Assembly: GCF_017569925.1 (NCBI RefSeq)
Contig: NZ_CP050854.1
Location: 5,022,001-5,086,000, forward strand
Direction of reading: 5' to 3'
Source: Brenneria izadpanahii
GTDB lineage: Bacteria; Pseudomonadota; Gammaproteobacteria; Enterobacterales; Enterobacteriaceae
Length of the DNA: 64,000 bases
The notes beneath the pieces are model-generated. The model did not search any database. It was not told where the DNA came from and worked only from the letters and a program-made list of their open reading frames with translations. Made by a program: the position numbers and the translations under genes. Positions 53,236 through 63,899 of this stretch are shown in pieces (the stretch's first letter is position 1; every line of letters starts with the position of its first letter).

Positions 53236-53937
53236 ATGCTGTCATTAAATCAGGTCTCCGCCCACTATGGGAAAATCCAGGCGCTGCACCAAGTCAGCCT
53301 GCATATCGAGCAGGGCGAGATCGTTACGCTCATCGGCGCCAACGGCGCCGGGAAAACCACGCTGCTGGGTACGCTGTGCGGCGATCCGCGCGCCACTGAA
53401 GGCACTATCACCTTCGATGGAAAGGACATTACCAACTGGCAGACCGCGCAGATTATGCGCGAAGCAATCGCCATTGTGCCCGAAGGCCGCCGCGTATTTT
53501 CCCGCATGACGGTGGAAGAAAATCTGGCTATGGGCGGATTCTTTGCCGATCGGCGTCAATACCAAGAGCGGATCGCCCGGGTCTACGACCTGTTTCCCCG
53601 TTTGTACGAGCGCCGCGCTCAGCGGGCCGGCACCATGTCAGGCGGCGAACAGCAAATGCTGGCCATCGGCCGCGCGCTGATGAGCCAGCCGCGTTTATTG
53701 CTGCTGGATGAGCCGTCGCTGGGGCTTGCTCCGATCATCATTCTGCAGATTTTTGATACTATTCAACAACTGCGTGAAGAAGGCATGACCATTTTCCTGG
53801 TGGAGCAAAACGCGAATCAGGCATTGCGCTTGGCCGATCGCGGCTATGTGCTTGAAAACGGCCATGTGGTGCTGGAAGACAGCGGCGCCGCATTACTCGC
53901 AAATGAAGCAGTACGCTCAGCTTATCTGGGCGGTTAA
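53236..53937 (+). CDS. livF: Branched-chain amino acid ABC transporter ATPase LivF
   Basis: 233 residues (E. coli 237). Walker A GANGAGKTTLLGTLCGD, signature MSGGEQQMLAIGRALM, Walker B LLLLDEPSLGLAP, His-switch position Gln in VEQNANQ as usual for LivF. Last gene of the transporter; the next gene, an aminotransferase, follows after 51 bp without an obvious terminator. Confidence 0.97.
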   Translation: MLSLNQVSAHYGKIQALHQVSLHIEQGEIVTLIGANGAGKTTLLGTLCGDPRATEGTITFDGKDITNWQTAQIMREAIAIVPEGRRVFSRMTVEENLAMGGFFADRRQYQERIARVYDLFPRLYERRAQRAGTMSGGEQQMLAIGRALMSQPRLLLLDEPSLGLAPIIILQIFDTIQQLREEGMTIFLVEQNANQALRLADRGYVLENGHVVLEDSGAALLANEAVRSAYLGG

Positions 53938-53988
53938 TCAAATTCAGGCCGGTTCACCGGCCTGTCGCGCTAAAACAAAGGCAAAGAA

Positions 53989-55176
53989 ATGGCAACCGAA
54001 AATTTATTGGCGCAGCGTATCGCGCCATTGAAAAGCTCCGCTATTCGTGAACTGCTTAAGCACAGCAAGATGGATAATATTATCTCGCTGGCCGGGGGCA
54101 TACCGTCGGATAAATTGTTTGATTTTGAAGGTTTGAATCAGGCAATTCAGTTAGCGGTTACCGAACAACCGCAAAACGCTTTTCAATATGGATTAACCGA
54201 AGGCAGCCCGGTGCTGCGTGAGCGCATCGCCGACCTATGCGCCATCCGCGGCGTGAAAACGCGGGCCGAAGACATTGTGGTAACCGCGGGTTCACAGCAG
54301 GCGCTGGACTTAATAATGCGCGCGATGATTGATCCAGGCGATATCATCGTTGTTGAACGCCCCACCTACCTTGCCGCATTACAGACGCTAGCACTGGCGC
54401 AGGCTCAGGTAATGTCCGTCTCGTCGGACGAAAACGGCATGGTGATCGACGATCTGGAAGCCTTGTTGCAAAAACAGCGTATCAAAGGCGTCTATATCGT
54501 GCCGAACTTCGGTAATCCCAGCGGCGTAACCCTGAGTTATGAACGGCGCAACCAATTGATTAAGCTGGCGGAACGTTACGGTTTCGTCATCCTTGAGGAC
54601 GATCCGTACGGCGAATTGCGCTTTACCGAAGAACGTAGCCCGACGCTGTTTCAACTGGCGCAGGAAGAATTGGGCAACAATCAACACGTGCTTTATACCT
54701 CCACGTTCTCAAAGATCCTTTCCCCTGGCTTACGTCTTGGTTGGGCCATCATGCCGGACTGGCTGCTGCATAAAGTCGCCATCATTAAACAAGCGGCCGA
54801 CCTGCATGCCAGTTCGTTATCGCAGAGCATCGTGGAATACTATCTGAGCCTCGGCCGTTTGGAAGACCAAATAAAAAAAATCCGCTCCGCCTACAAGGAA
54901 AAAAGCGAGCTGTTGTCGAGTCTGATCGGCAAAGAACTGGGTGATGTGATGACCTTTAACCAGCCCAAAGGCGGTATGTTCCTGTGGGCGAAATTCCGCC
55001 AACCGTTTAATACCACCGAATGGCTGAAGCAGACGCTGAACCAGGGCGTGGTGTTTGTGCCGGGCGAGTTCTTTTTCCCTGATGAGCCGGACTATTCGAC
55101 GCTGCGCTTCTCCTATGTGACCGCAACGGAAGAGCAAATGCATGAAGCCGTGGCTCGGCTGCGCCGCGCGCTGTAA
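53989..55176 (+). CDS. PLP-dependent aminotransferase (class I/II, LysN/MocR-like without HTH)
   Basis: 395 residues of fold-type I. The PLP lysine is in TSTFSKILSPGLRLGW; the cofactor-binding and substrate segments are NFGNPSGVTLS and DDPYGELRF, and the final arginine is in STLRFSYVTAT. The N-terminal SLAGGIPSDKLFDFEG and the whole domain resemble 2-aminoadipate/branched-chain-type aminotransferases and the catalytic part of MocR regulators, but no DNA-binding domain is present. It follows livF by 51 bp on the same strand with its own SD (GGCAAAGAA is weak), so it may be co-expressed with the importer and act on branched-chain or aromatic keto/amino acids. Substrate not assigned. Confidence 0.88.
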   Translation: MATENLLAQRIAPLKSSAIRELLKHSKMDNIISLAGGIPSDKLFDFEGLNQAIQLAVTEQPQNAFQYGLTEGSPVLRERIADLCAIRGVKTRAEDIVVTAGSQQALDLIMRAMIDPGDIIVVERPTYLAALQTLALAQAQVMSVSSDENGMVIDDLEALLQKQRIKGVYIVPNFGNPSGVTLSYERRNQLIKLAERYGFVILEDDPYGELRFTEERSPTLFQLAQEELGNNQHVLYTSTFSKILSPGLRLGWAIMPDWLLHKVAIIKQAADLHASSLSQSIVEYYLSLGRLEDQIKKIRSAYKEKSELLSSLIGKELGDVMTFNQPKGGMFLWAKFRQPFNTTEWLKQTLNQGVVFVPGEFFFPDEPDYSTLRFSYVTATEEQMHEAVARLRRAL

Positions 55177-55207
55177 GCCCGCGCTATCAAAGTATGGATA
55201 AAATAAA

Positions 55208-55232
55208 AGGCCGCGGATACGGCCTAAGTTTA
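55208..55232 (+). terminator. Weak hairpin after the aminotransferase gene
   Basis: AGGCCG (55208-55213) pairs with CGGCCT (55220-55225) followed by AAGTTT. The same AGGCCGCGGAT core occurs at 57451, so both may derive from a common hairpin type. Confidence 0.45.
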
Positions 55233-55407
55233 ATGACAAAATTCGAAACGTTGCCGTTGGCGATCCCTACCCGTCCTCCCCTTTGTCTGGGGAAGCAGCT
55301 AACGCATTAAAAACGCCGGATTTTCCCTTCCCCTGTGAAGGCATGGGGTGAGATCCAGCGCTTTTCGTAGTTAGCGCCGCCCTTCATAAAACATTCAAAA
55401 CCGTTAT

Positions 55408-57057
55408 TTAAAACTGCTCCCAGTCGTTGCCGGATGAGAGCGCAAGTTTGGGCTGGGCGGGCTTGTTGAATGCCGGCGCCGCGGCCAGCGTTTTACGCGC
55501 CTGAGCAATACTGAATACGCTCATCAGTTCCACCAGCTTGGCGGCCTGATCGCGCAGGCTATCGGCGGCGCTGGCGGATTGCTCCACCAGCGCGGCATTC
55601 TGCTGGGTCACCTGATCCAGTTGGTTGATGGCATCGTTAATCTGGCTGATGCCATGCTCCTGCTCTTCGGTCGTGACGCCAATCTCGGTGATCATCGAGG
55701 CGACGTTGCGCACCTGTCTTACCAATTCATTGATGGTGGCGCCCGCATCGCCGACCAACGCCGCGCCTTTATCCACGGTGGTGACGCTTTCGCCAATCAG
55801 ATCTTTGATTTCTTTAGCGGCGGAGGCGGAACGCTGAGCCAGAGAGCGAACTTCTCCCGCCACCACCGCAAAGCCCCGCCCCTGCTCTCCGGCGCGGGCG
55901 GCTTCGACCGCCGCGTTCAGAGCCAATATGTTGGTTTGAAAGGCGATACCGTCAATCACGCTGATAATATCGCCGATTTTCCGCGAGCTGCCGCTGATTT
56001 CCTGCATGGTCTGCACGATGTTGCCAACCGCGTCGCCGCCTTTAGCCGCGGTATCGCTGGCGGCATTCGCCAAATGAGCGGCAGAGCGGACTGTTTCGCC
56101 ATTTTGGCGGATGGCCTGACTCATTTGCTCCATTGAGGCCGCCGTTTGTTGCAGGCTGGCGGCTTGTTCTTCGGTCCGCTGGCTGAGATCCGTACTGCCC
56201 GCGGCGATTTCACTGGCGCCGATGGAGATGGATTCGCTGCTCTCGCGCACCTGCTGCACAATGCCCTGCAGGTGTTCGCGCATCCCGTTCATGGCGGCCA
56301 GCAGACTGCCGCTATCGCCACGACGCAGATCGACCGGCATGGATAGCTTGCCCTCCGCCACCTGCCGGGCGATTTGTACCGCATAGGCCGGCTCGCCGCC
56401 CAACTGCCCCCTCACCGTACGGGTGATCGCCCAGGCGATCAGCGCCCCCAGCAAGGCGCTGACGGCGGTGAGAATTAGCATCAGAGTGCCGGCGGAATTG
56501 GCATCCGACATGAAACGCTGAGACATGGAAACCGTATCGTTCCTATGTTCATTAATCATGGCCGTTATGGCCGACAGCGCCTTTTCCTGCGCGCCTATCG
56601 CTTCGTTCAGAATGACATTGCGGGCGCTATCCTGTTGGCCGGCGCGGATAAGGTCGATCGCCTTTTTGATGGAATTTCTATATTCAACGCGCACCGCATT
56701 AAAGTTTTCAAACCGCTCACGCGTTTCTTTCAGCTTTATAGCTTCATCCAGCTGTTTTAATAACTCGCCGTTACGCCCCATAATACTTTCAATATGATGG
56801 ATTTTCTCTTCCACACGCCGGGGATCGCTGTACAACGAGCTATCGCGGATATCCTGTGCGGCGATATTCATATTATCTTTAATTTCCTGCATCAACAGCA
56901 GATTGATTAGCCGCGTATTAGCCAGATAGTTAAGGTTATTGCCAACAGACACCAGCTCGATACGGCCAAACAGCGCGACAAGAAAGCCGATAACGATCAA
57001 CAGCGTAAAACCGGCGCCCAACATAGTGCCGAGTTTCATTTTTTTTAACATATTCAT
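55408..57057 (-). CDS. Methyl-accepting chemotaxis protein (Tar/Tsr-type), copy 1
   Basis: 549 residues. Order: membrane helix 1 (about 10-31), a periplasmic four-helix-bundle sensor (about 35-190), membrane helix 2 (about 190-212), HAMP (about 213-266), and the methyl-accepting signalling hairpin, with the conserved tip [52 protein letters not shown] (shown in the translation). The C-terminus ends DWEQF, a variant of the NWETF-type pentapeptide that tethers CheR/CheB. The ligand cannot be read from the sequence. A sigma-28 promoter lies upstream (57171-57197). It is a tandem paralogue of the next gene. Confidence 0.95.
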   Translation of the reverse strand: MNMLKKMKLGTMLGAGFTLLIVIGFLVALFGRIELVSVGNNLNYLANTRLINLLLMQEIKDNMNIAAQDIRDSSLYSDPRRVEEKIHHIESIMGRNGELLKQLDEAIKLKETRERFENFNAVRVEYRNSIKKAIDLIRAGQQDSARNVILNEAIGAQEKALSAITAMINEHRNDTVSMSQRFMSDANSAGTLMLILTAVSALLGALIAWAITRTVRGQLGGEPAYAVQIARQVAEGKLSMPVDLRRGDSGSLLAAMNGMREHLQGIVQQVRESSESISIGASEIAAGSTDLSQRTEEQAASLQQTAASMEQMSQAIRQNGETVRSAAHLANAASDTAAKGGDAVGNIVQTMQEISGSSRKIGDIISVIDGIAFQTNILALNAAVEAARAGEQGRGFAVVAGEVRSLAQRSASAAKEIKDLIGESVTTVDKGAALVGDAGATINELVRQVRNVASMITEIGVTTEEQEHGISQINDAINQLDQVTQQNAALVEQSASAADSLRDQAAKLVELMSVFSIAQARKTLAAAPAFNKPAQPKLALSSGNDWEQF

Positions 57058-57170
57058 GATCTTCCCTTAATAGTTGATTTAAGCCACGCCCTGAAAATTA
57101 ATGATGACGCATAGGGAATGTGAGATAAGGCAACATGTTGCATATTATTTAAAATAATGATTCGCAAACT

Positions 57171-57197
57171 TTATCGGTTGGTTAATTGCGCGCTTTA
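57171..57197 (-). promoter_or_regulatory. Sigma-28 (FliA) flagellar promoter of chemoreceptor copy 1
   Basis: On the minus strand TAAA, a 15-bp spacer, then ACCGATAA, versus the consensus TAAA-N15-GCCGATAA (one mismatch). About 115 bp before the start codon. No equally good site was found before the second receptor. Confidence 0.75.
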
Positions 57198-57445
57198 TTT
57201 TTAATAAGTTAATAAACTAAAAATATGATTTTATTGGCATTCGATATTTTATTTTTATAAATCAATAAATTAAAAAATAGCCAAGGTTAAAGGCATAAAT
57301 ATTTAACTTTACGCATTAGGGAAAAACGGGAAAAAAACGGAGTTTGATGACAGTGTTTCTGATTGGCCGCGGCTCTTACAGATGATGTAAGACAACGATC
57401 TTCGCCGCGCCCGGCAAGAGGAGAAGCGGCAGGGATAGTCAACGC
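57198..57445. other. AT-rich spacer between the two chemoreceptor genes
   Basis: Very AT-rich from 57140 to 57330, then GC-rich to the hairpin at 57446. No gene or further motif recognised. In total the 57058-57500 gap holds the sigma-28 promoter and a hairpin. Confidence 0.4.
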
Positions 57446-57473
57446 ACAGAAGGCCGCGGATGCGGCCTTCTGT
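57446..57473. terminator. Long hairpin after chemoreceptor copy 2
   Basis: ACAGAAGGCCGC (57446-57457) pairs with GCGGCCTTCTGT (57462-57473), a perfect 12-bp stem with GGAT loop, 28 bp after the stop codon of the second receptor gene. No T tract on the minus strand. Confidence 0.6.
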
Positions 57474-57500
57474 TTATTACTGTAGATCAGTCCGTCAGCG

Positions 57501-59159
57501 TTAGAATGACGCCCAGTTCTGCGCGCCGGACGACGTTTCGCCCGCCAGCCTCAGCGCTTTCTCCGGGCGGGAAGCCGCCTGCGGGGCGATTTTGCCCACA
57601 TAGGAAGCGCTTAAGCGGAAGGTGCTCATCAGCTCGACCAGACGTTTGGCCTGATCGCTCAAACTGTCTGCGGCGGTGGCGGATTCCTCCACCAGCGCGG
57701 CGTTCTGCTGCGTCACTTCATCCAGTTGGTTAACGGCATCATTTACCTGGGAAATCCCTTGAGCCTGCTCGCGGGTCGTCACGCCGATTTCGCTAAGCAG
57801 TTCGGCGACATGGCGCACCTGTTCCACTATTTCGCTCATCGTGCTTCCCGCTTCGTTTACCAGAGCGGAGCCGTTCTCCACTTTCTCCACGCTTTCGCCG
57901 ATCAGATCCTTGATCTCTTTGGCGGCTGACGCGGAGCGCTGGGCCAGAGAGCGCACCTCGCCGGCTACGACGGCGAATCCCCGTCCTTGCTCACCGGCGC
58001 GCGCAGCCTCCACGGCGGCGTTCAGCGCCAGGATGTTGGTCTGGAAAGCGATGCCGTCAATAACGCCGATGATATCGCCAATCTTGCGCGAGCTGGCGGA
58101 AATATCCCCCATCGTGGTGACGACATTGTTCACCACGTCCCCGCCTTTGGCGGCGGTCGCGCTGGCGGAATTGGCCAACTCCGACGCCATATGAACGGTA
58201 TCGGTATTCTGTTTGATGGTGGTGTTCATCTGCTCCATGGAAGCCGCGGTCTGTTGCAGATTGGACGCCTGCTCTTCCGTCCGCTGGCTCAAGTCGGTAT
58301 TGCCTATCGCAATCTGACCGGCGCCGGTAGCGATAGATTCGCTGCTCTCGCGCACCTGATTGACCGTTTGGCTCAGGCCGTCGCGCATGGCCGCCATCGC
58401 CGCCAAAACGCTGGTGGTATCGCCCGCGCGCAGTTGAACGTCCAATGCCAGGTTGCCCTGCGCCACCTGTTGCGCAATCTCGACCGCATAAGTCGGTTCG
58501 CCGCCCAGCTGCTTCTTAATCCGGTAGGTAATGCCCCAGGCGACCAGCCCTCCCAACAGCGCCGCCAATGCCGCAATGCTCAACATTAATGAACCTGCCG
58601 TAGTTGCTTGGTGTTGCGATGCGTTGGCGGTTTCAATGGTCAGCGAGGTTTGGTAATCGATCATCGCATCCAGAGCATCAAAAATGCCGTTTTGCGCATC
58701 ACGCAATTCGCCGAACAGCATGGCGCGCGCCTGCGCAATATTTCCCGACATCCCCGCATCGATCGATTTCTTCACCGTCTCAAGATAGGACGGAATAAGT
58801 TTTTCCAGGTTCTGCGTCCGCGTCCGCGCTTCCGGTGAAATCGTGCGCTCCCGAATCTGCGTGAACAATTCGCTATTGCGCGCCTGCAACTGAACGATGC
58901 GTTTCTGCTCCCCTTCCATTTCCTGCCGATCTTCCAGCAAGGCAATATTTCTGATCACGCGTGACATGGTATTGATGTTGTCTTTAACTTCCTGCATCAA
59001 CAGCAGGTTATTAATACGTACCTGTGATAACTGGATATTGCCGCTTAGATCGGCCAGTTGCATACGGCCAAACAAAGAGACAAGACAGCCAATCAGAATG
59101 ATTAAAGCGAAGCCCGCCCCCAACATGGTCCCCAGTTTCATGTTTTTTAAAGTGTTCAT
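57501..59159 (-). CDS. Methyl-accepting chemotaxis protein (Tar/Tsr-type), copy 2
   Basis: 552 residues with the same layout as copy 1: N-terminal membrane helix, periplasmic four-helix-bundle domain (about 35-190), second helix, HAMP, and a cytoplasmic signalling hairpin with an identical tip segment. The C-terminus is NWASF, a good CheR/CheB tether (NWxxF). Cytoplasmic halves of the two receptors are nearly identical while the periplasmic halves differ, the usual pattern of duplication followed by ligand-domain divergence. Ligand unknown. Confidence 0.95.
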   Translation of the reverse strand: MNTLKNMKLGTMLGAGFALIILIGCLVSLFGRMQLADLSGNIQLSQVRINNLLLMQEVKDNINTMSRVIRNIALLEDRQEMEGEQKRIVQLQARNSELFTQIRERTISPEARTRTQNLEKLIPSYLETVKKSIDAGMSGNIAQARAMLFGELRDAQNGIFDALDAMIDYQTSLTIETANASQHQATTAGSLMLSIAALAALLGGLVAWGITYRIKKQLGGEPTYAVEIAQQVAQGNLALDVQLRAGDTTSVLAAMAAMRDGLSQTVNQVRESSESIATGAGQIAIGNTDLSQRTEEQASNLQQTAASMEQMNTTIKQNTDTVHMASELANSASATAAKGGDVVNNVVTTMGDISASSRKIGDIIGVIDGIAFQTNILALNAAVEAARAGEQGRGFAVVAGEVRSLAQRSASAAKEIKDLIGESVEKVENGSALVNEAGSTMSEIVEQVRHVAELLSEIGVTTREQAQGISQVNDAVNQLDEVTQQNAALVEESATAADSLSDQAKRLVELMSTFRLSASYVGKIAPQAASRPEKALRLAGETSSGAQNWASF

Positions 59160-59517
59160 ATTATTCCTTGGTATTGAATATCTGCCGACAAATCCGCTCG
59201 CCGCGATATGTTTGTTTGATTTTTTTCAATGAGGCGCTAAACAAGCTGTTATTAAATGCCTGTTATTGCAGGATTCACTCCCGTGCCTGATAAATTCGGA
59301 TGCCGCGGCAAGAGGGTGAACGAGTAGTATATGGGGGAGCGAATAAATCTATTGTCGGATAAATGAGCGAAAACAGGCCCGATTGTCGCCATACAATAGC
59401 AAAAAACTTTATATGTTAATTTATTGATCGCTTTTAGCTATTGTTTGGATATAAACGCTTCACCAGGCGATTTTCCCTGTTATCGTCGAGGATCACGATC
59501 GCCGCGCCGTCATCACA
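59160..59517. other. Intergenic region between chemoreceptor copy 2 and ugpB, upstream part
   Basis: About 360 bp with no gene or strong hairpin. It should contain the promoter of chemoreceptor copy 2, but no clear sigma-28 site was found; the closest TTGTCGCC-N17-TTTA has wrong spacing. Confidence 0.4.
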
Positions 59518-59546
59518 CCGTCATTTAACGGTTATTTTTCTGTCAT
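59518..59546 (+). promoter_or_regulatory. PhoB binding region (three Pho-box heptamers) upstream of ugpB
   Basis: CCGTCAT (59518-59524), CGGTTAT (59529-59535) and CTGTCAT (59540-59546) repeat at an exact 11-bp period separated by 4-base spacers TTAA and TTTT, as in tandem Pho boxes. The ugpB ATG is 75 bp downstream. Confidence 0.8.
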
Positions 59547-59621
59547 GTAGTCATGTCACGTTACTTCCTGAATAAAAGAAGCGCTTTTTGCTCAAGCCAG
59601 GTTTAATTCCAGGAGACAGGC

Positions 59622-60959
59622 ATGCTTAATCCGATTATTCGCAAAACGCATGGCATTAATAAAACAATGATATGTGCGGCATTGGCGCTGGCTTGCAGCG
59701 CCAATGCGCAGGCAGTGACCGAAATCCCTTTCTGGCACTCAATGGAAGGGGAGCTGGGAACCACGGTTAATTCACTAACGGACCGTTTTAACCAATCGCA
59801 CAGCGATGTCAAAATCGTCCCGGTCTATAAAGGCAACTACGAACAGAGTCTGGCCGCCGGGATCGCCGCTTTCCGCGCCGGCAACGCTCCCGCGATTTTA
59901 CAGGTTTACGAAGTCGGCACCGCCACCATGATGGCCAGCAAGGCCATTAAACCCGTCTATGAAGTGTTCAACCAGGCCGGAATCAATTTCGACGAGTCGG
60001 TTTTCGTCCCCACGGTTTCCGGTTATTACGCCGATGGGAAAAGCGGACATTTGCTGTCGCAACCGTTTAATAGCTCGACCCCCGTGCTGTACTACAACAA
60101 AGACGCCTTCAAAAAAGCCGGGCTGGATCCGGAGCAACCGCCTAAAACCTGGCAACAGATGGCCGAATACACCGCTAAACTGCGTGCGGCAGGCATGAAA
60201 TGCGGCTACGCCAGCGGCTGGCAAGGCTGGATTCAAATCGAAAACTTCAGCGCCTGGCACGGGTTGCCGATAGCGAGCCGAAATAACGGTTTTGACGGTA
60301 CGGACGCGGTACTGGAATTCAATAAGCCCGTTCAGGTCAAACATATCCAACTGCTTGAGGATATGAATAAAAAAGGCGACTTCACCTACTACGGACGTAA
60401 AGACGAGCCAACGGAGAAGTTCTACAACGGTGAGTGCGCCATTACCACCGCTTCTTCCGGTTCGTTGGCGAATATCCGCCAGCACGCCAAATTCAATTAC
60501 GGCGTCGGCATGATGCCGTATGACGCCGACGTGCAAGGCGCGCCGCAGAACGCCATCATCGGCGGCGCAAGCCTGTGGGTGATGAACGGCAAAGACGACG
60601 CGACCTACAAAGGCGTCGCCGAATTTATGCAGTTCCTGGCGCAGCCTGAAATCGCCGCGGAATGGCACCAGAAAACCGGCTATCTGCCTATCACCACCGC
60701 CGCCTATGAATTAACGCAGCGGCAGGGCTTTTACGATAAGAATCCGGGCGCGGATATCGCAACGCGCCAGATGCTGAACAAACCGCCATTGCCGTACACC
60801 AAAGGTTTGCGTTTAGGCAATATGCCGCAAATCCGTACCGTGGTGGATGAAGAGCTGGAAAGCGTCTGGACCGGTAAGAAAACCCCGCAACAGGCTCTGG
60901 ACAGCGCCGTCGAGCGCGGCAACGCCCTGCTGCGCCGTTTTGAGCAGTCGGCCAAGTAG
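59622..60959 (+). CDS. ugpB: sn-Glycerol-3-phosphate ABC transporter, periplasmic binding protein
   Basis: 445 residues (E. coli 438). Sec signal peptide ([19 protein letters not shown], cleavage before VTEIPFWH). The mature part is nearly the E. coli sequence: [61 protein letters not shown]. It binds glycerol-3-phosphate and glycerophosphodiesters in the periplasm. SD AGGAG before the ATG. First gene of ugpBAECQ, under a strong set of Pho boxes. Between it and ugpA lies 130 bp with a GC-rich hairpin. Confidence 0.97.
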   Translation: MLNPIIRKTHGINKTMICAALALACSANAQAVTEIPFWHSMEGELGTTVNSLTDRFNQSHSDVKIVPVYKGNYEQSLAAGIAAFRAGNAPAILQVYEVGTATMMASKAIKPVYEVFNQAGINFDESVFVPTVSGYYADGKSGHLLSQPFNSSTPVLYYNKDAFKKAGLDPEQPPKTWQQMAEYTAKLRAAGMKCGYASGWQGWIQIENFSAWHGLPIASRNNGFDGTDAVLEFNKPVQVKHIQLLEDMNKKGDFTYYGRKDEPTEKFYNGECAITTASSGSLANIRQHAKFNYGVGMMPYDADVQGAPQNAIIGGASLWVMNGKDDATYKGVAEFMQFLAQPEIAAEWHQKTGYLPITTAAYELTQRQGFYDKNPGADIATRQMLNKPPLPYTKGLRLGNMPQIRTVVDEELESVWTGKKTPQQALDSAVERGNALLRRFEQSAK

Positions 60960-60965
60960 TTGACA

Positions 60966-61006
60966 GACCTACCCCGCCTCTCCCCTTCTCAGGGGGGGAG
61001 GTAACC
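60966..61006. repeat. GC-rich hairpin repeat between ugpB and ugpA
   Basis: CTCCCCTTCTCAGGGG followed by GGGAGG forms a strong hairpin. It resembles elements near 38612 and 55270. It may lower transcription past ugpB, favouring excess binding protein. Confidence 0.4.
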
Positions 61007-61089
61007 GGAATACCCCGTTGATTTCGTCCCTTAAGAAGGAGATACAAGGCGGGATTGACAGGTTTCCGTCATCAGCAATGAGTTAACGT

Positions 61090-61977
61090 ATGACATCATC
61101 CCGTCCTGTTTTTGGCTGTAGCTGGTTACCCTACGCGCTGGTTCTTCCCCAGTTGCTGATCACCATCATTTTCTTTATCTGGCCTGCCGGTCAGGCGCTG
61201 TGGTATTCGGTGCAAAGCCTGGATCCGTTTGGGCTATCCAGCGAGTTTGTCGGGCTGGAGAATTTCAGGCAGCTATTCAGCAACGGCTATTATCTGGAAT
61301 CGTTTTACACCACGCTGGTATTCAGTTTTCTGGTGACCGGTTTCGGCCTGTTGATTTCGCTGTTTCTGGCCGCGCTGGTTGACTACGTTTTGCGGTTCAG
61401 CCGCCTATACCAAACCCTGATTATCCTGCCGTACGCCGTGGCGCCCGCCGTCGCCGCCGTTCTGTGGATGTTTCTATTTAATCCCGGACTGGGTTTGATC
61501 ACCTATTATCTGGCGAAGCTGGGCTATTCCTGGAACTACGCGCAAAACAGCGGACAGGCGATGTTTCTGGTGGTGCTGGCTTCGGTCTGGAAGCAGATAA
61601 GCTATAACTTTCTGTTTTTTCTGGCCGCGTTGCAGTCGATCCCCCGCTCATTGATTGAAGCGGCAGCCATTGACGGCGCCGGGCCGGTGCGCCGTTTTTT
61701 CAATCTGGTGCTGCCGCTTATCTCTCCGGTAAGTTTTTTCCTGCTGGTGGTCAATCTGGTGTACGCCTTTTTCGACACCTTCCCCATTATTGACGCCGCC
61801 ACCGCCGGCGGTCCGGTACAGGCCACCACCACGCTGATTTATAAGATTTACCGGGAAGGTTTTGCCGGTCTGGACCTTTCCAGTTCCGCGGCTCAGTCGG
61901 TGGTGCTGATGCTATTGGTTATCGCATTGACGGTGATTCAGTTCCGCTTTGTCGAACGGAGGGTGAACTACCAATGA
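61090..61977 (+). CDS. ugpA: sn-Glycerol-3-phosphate ABC transporter permease UgpA
   Basis: 295 residues, E. coli length, six membrane helices and the EAA loop [57 protein letters not shown] is typical. Overlaps ugpE by 4 bp (ATGA). Forms the channel with UgpE. Confidence 0.97.
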   Translation: MTSSRPVFGCSWLPYALVLPQLLITIIFFIWPAGQALWYSVQSLDPFGLSSEFVGLENFRQLFSNGYYLESFYTTLVFSFLVTGFGLLISLFLAALVDYVLRFSRLYQTLIILPYAVAPAVAAVLWMFLFNPGLGLITYYLAKLGYSWNYAQNSGQAMFLVVLASVWKQISYNFLFFLAALQSIPRSLIEAAAIDGAGPVRRFFNLVLPLISPVSFFLLVVNLVYAFFDTFPIIDAATAGGPVQATTTLIYKIYREGFAGLDLSSSAAQSVVLMLLVIALTVIQFRFVERRVNYQ

Positions 61978-62819
61978 TCGAAAATCGCCGCGGACTGGAT
62001 ATTTTCAGCCATCTAATGCTGGTGGTCGGCATCATCGCCGTACTCTTCCCGCTGTATGTCGCCATCGTCACCGCCACGCTGGATAACGAGCAGGTGTTTC
62101 AGACGCCGATGACGCTGATACCCGGCACCCACCTGTGGGAGAATCTGCGCCATATCTGGCAACACGGCGTGGCGAATAACGCCGCGCCCTTTGGGCTGAT
62201 GCTGTTTAACAGTTTCGTCATGGCGCTGGCGATCACGCTGGGCAAAATCACGGTGTCCATATTATCCGCCTACGCCATCGTCTATTTTCGCTTTCCGTTC
62301 CGCAATCTGTTTTTCTGGATGATCTTTCTCACGCTGATGCTGCCGGTAGAGGTGCGCATCTTTCCCACGGTGGAAGTCATTTCCCAATTGCACATGATAG
62401 ACAGCTACGCCGGACTAACGTTTCCGTTGATGGCATCGGCGACGGCAACCTTTCTGTTCCGGCAGTTTTTTATGACGCTGCCGAGCGAGCTGCTGGAAGC
62501 ATCGCGCATTGACGGCGCCGGCCCGATGCGTTTCTTCTTCGATATCGTTCTACCGCTGTCGAAAACCAATCTGGCGGCGCTGTTCGTCATCACCTTTATC
62601 TACGGCTGGAACCAGTATCTGTGGCCGCTGCTGATCATCAGCGATGCGAACCTGGGGACGGCGGTGGCCGGGATCAAAAGTATGATCGCCTCCGGCGATG
62701 TCGCCACCCAATGGAATCAGGTTATGACGGCGATGCTGGTGACGATGCTGCCGCCCTTGATGGTCGTGTTGCTGATGCAGCGCTGGTTTGTTCGTGGTCT
62801 GGTTGATAGTGAGAAATAA
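61974..62819 (+). CDS. ugpE: sn-Glycerol-3-phosphate ABC transporter permease UgpE
   Basis: 281 residues, E. coli length, six membrane helices. EAA loop [51 protein letters not shown] is characteristic. Partner permease of UgpA; 6 bp before ugpC. Confidence 0.97.
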   Translation: MIENRRGLDIFSHLMLVVGIIAVLFPLYVAIVTATLDNEQVFQTPMTLIPGTHLWENLRHIWQHGVANNAAPFGLMLFNSFVMALAITLGKITVSILSAYAIVYFRFPFRNLFFWMIFLTLMLPVEVRIFPTVEVISQLHMIDSYAGLTFPLMASATATFLFRQFFMTLPSELLEASRIDGAGPMRFFFDIVLPLSKTNLAALFVITFIYGWNQYLWPLLIISDANLGTAVAGIKSMIASGDVATQWNQVMTAMLVTMLPPLMVVLLMQRWFVRGLVDSEK

Positions 62820-62825
62820 CACGTT

Positions 62826-63899
62826 ATGGCATGCTTAAAACTTCAGGCCGTTACCAAATCCTATGACGGTAAAACACAGGTTATTCATCCCATCGATCTC
62901 GATGTGAACGATGGCGAATTCATCGTAATGGTCGGCCCGTCCGGCTGCGGTAAATCCACGCTGCTGAGAATGGTTGCCGGGCTGGAGCAAACAACCAGCG
63001 GCGATATCTATATCGATAACCAGCGGGTCACCGAGCTGGAACCCAAAGATCGCGGCATTGCGATGGTGTTCCAGAACTATGCTCTTTATCCTCACATGAG
63101 CGTTTATGACAACATGGCCTATGGCCTGAAAATTCGCGGCTTCGGTAAAACACAAATTCGCCAGCGGGTGGAAGAGGCCGCGCGAATTCTGGAGCTGGCT
63201 CCGCTGCTGAATCGCAAACCGCGCGAATTATCGGGCGGACAGCGTCAGCGCGTGGCGATGGGACGCGCGATCGTGCGCGAACCCGCGGTATTTTTATTCG
63301 ATGAACCCTTGTCAAACCTGGACGCCAAACTGCGGGTACAGATGCGGCTGGAATTGCAACAGCTGCATCAGCGGCTGAAAACCACCAGCCTCTATGTGAC
63401 GCACGATCAGATTGAAGCCATGACGCTGGCCCAGCGCGTGATCGTGATGAATAAAGGCGTCGCCGAACAGATTGGCGCCCCCGCGGACATTTATCGCCGC
63501 CCGGCGTCGCTGTTTGTCGCCAGCTTCATCGGCTCGCCCGCCATGAACCTATGGCCGGGCAGAATCAACGATGACGGCGGCCGGTTTGAAATCGGCGACG
63601 CCTTAGCCCTGCCGCTGCCGGCGGCGAAACCGCAATGGCGCGGACGCGAGTTGACGCTGGGGGTAAGACCGGAGCATATTCAACTGACGACCAGCGAGGC
63701 GGACGGCATTCCGCTACAGGTATCGACACTGGAGCTGCTGGGTGCGGATAATCTGGCGCACGGACGGTGGGGCGAACACAATGTGATTGTGCGCCTCTCC
63801 TATGAACACTGTCCGGCGGCGGGCTCGACACTTTGGCTGCACTTGCCTGAACAGGCATGGCATTTGTTTGATTCGCAAAGCGGATTACGGGTGGAATAA
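62826..63899 (+). CDS. ugpC: sn-Glycerol-3-phosphate ABC transporter ATPase UgpC
   Basis: 357 residues (E. coli 356), MalK-type ATPase. Walker [18 protein letters not shown] loop [12 protein letters not shown], signature [16 protein letters not shown], Walker [12 protein letters not shown], switch VTHDQIEA, then a C-terminal regulatory domain (about 240-357) with [12 protein letters not shown]. Energises the UgpBAE importer. Its stop codon overlaps the ugpQ start (TAATG). Confidence 0.97.
   Translation: MACLKLQAVTKSYDGKTQVIHPIDLDVNDGEFIVMVGPSGCGKSTLLRMVAGLEQTTSGDIYIDNQRVTELEPKDRGIAMVFQNYALYPHMSVYDNMAYGLKIRGFGKTQIRQRVEEAARILELAPLLNRKPRELSGGQRQRVAMGRAIVREPAVFLFDEPLSNLDAKLRVQMRLELQQLHQRLKTTSLYVTHDQIEAMTLAQRVIVMNKGVAEQIGAPADIYRRPASLFVASFIGSPAMNLWPGRINDDGGRFEIGDALALPLPAAKPQWRGRELTLGVRPEHIQLTTSEADGIPLQVSTLELLGADNLAHGRWGEHNVIVRLSYEHCPAAGSTLWLHLPEQAWHLFDSQSGLRVE

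Noticed and set aside
59898..60668. 256-codon open frame antisense to ugpB
   Set aside because: Same reasoning: fully inside ugpB with no recognisable product.
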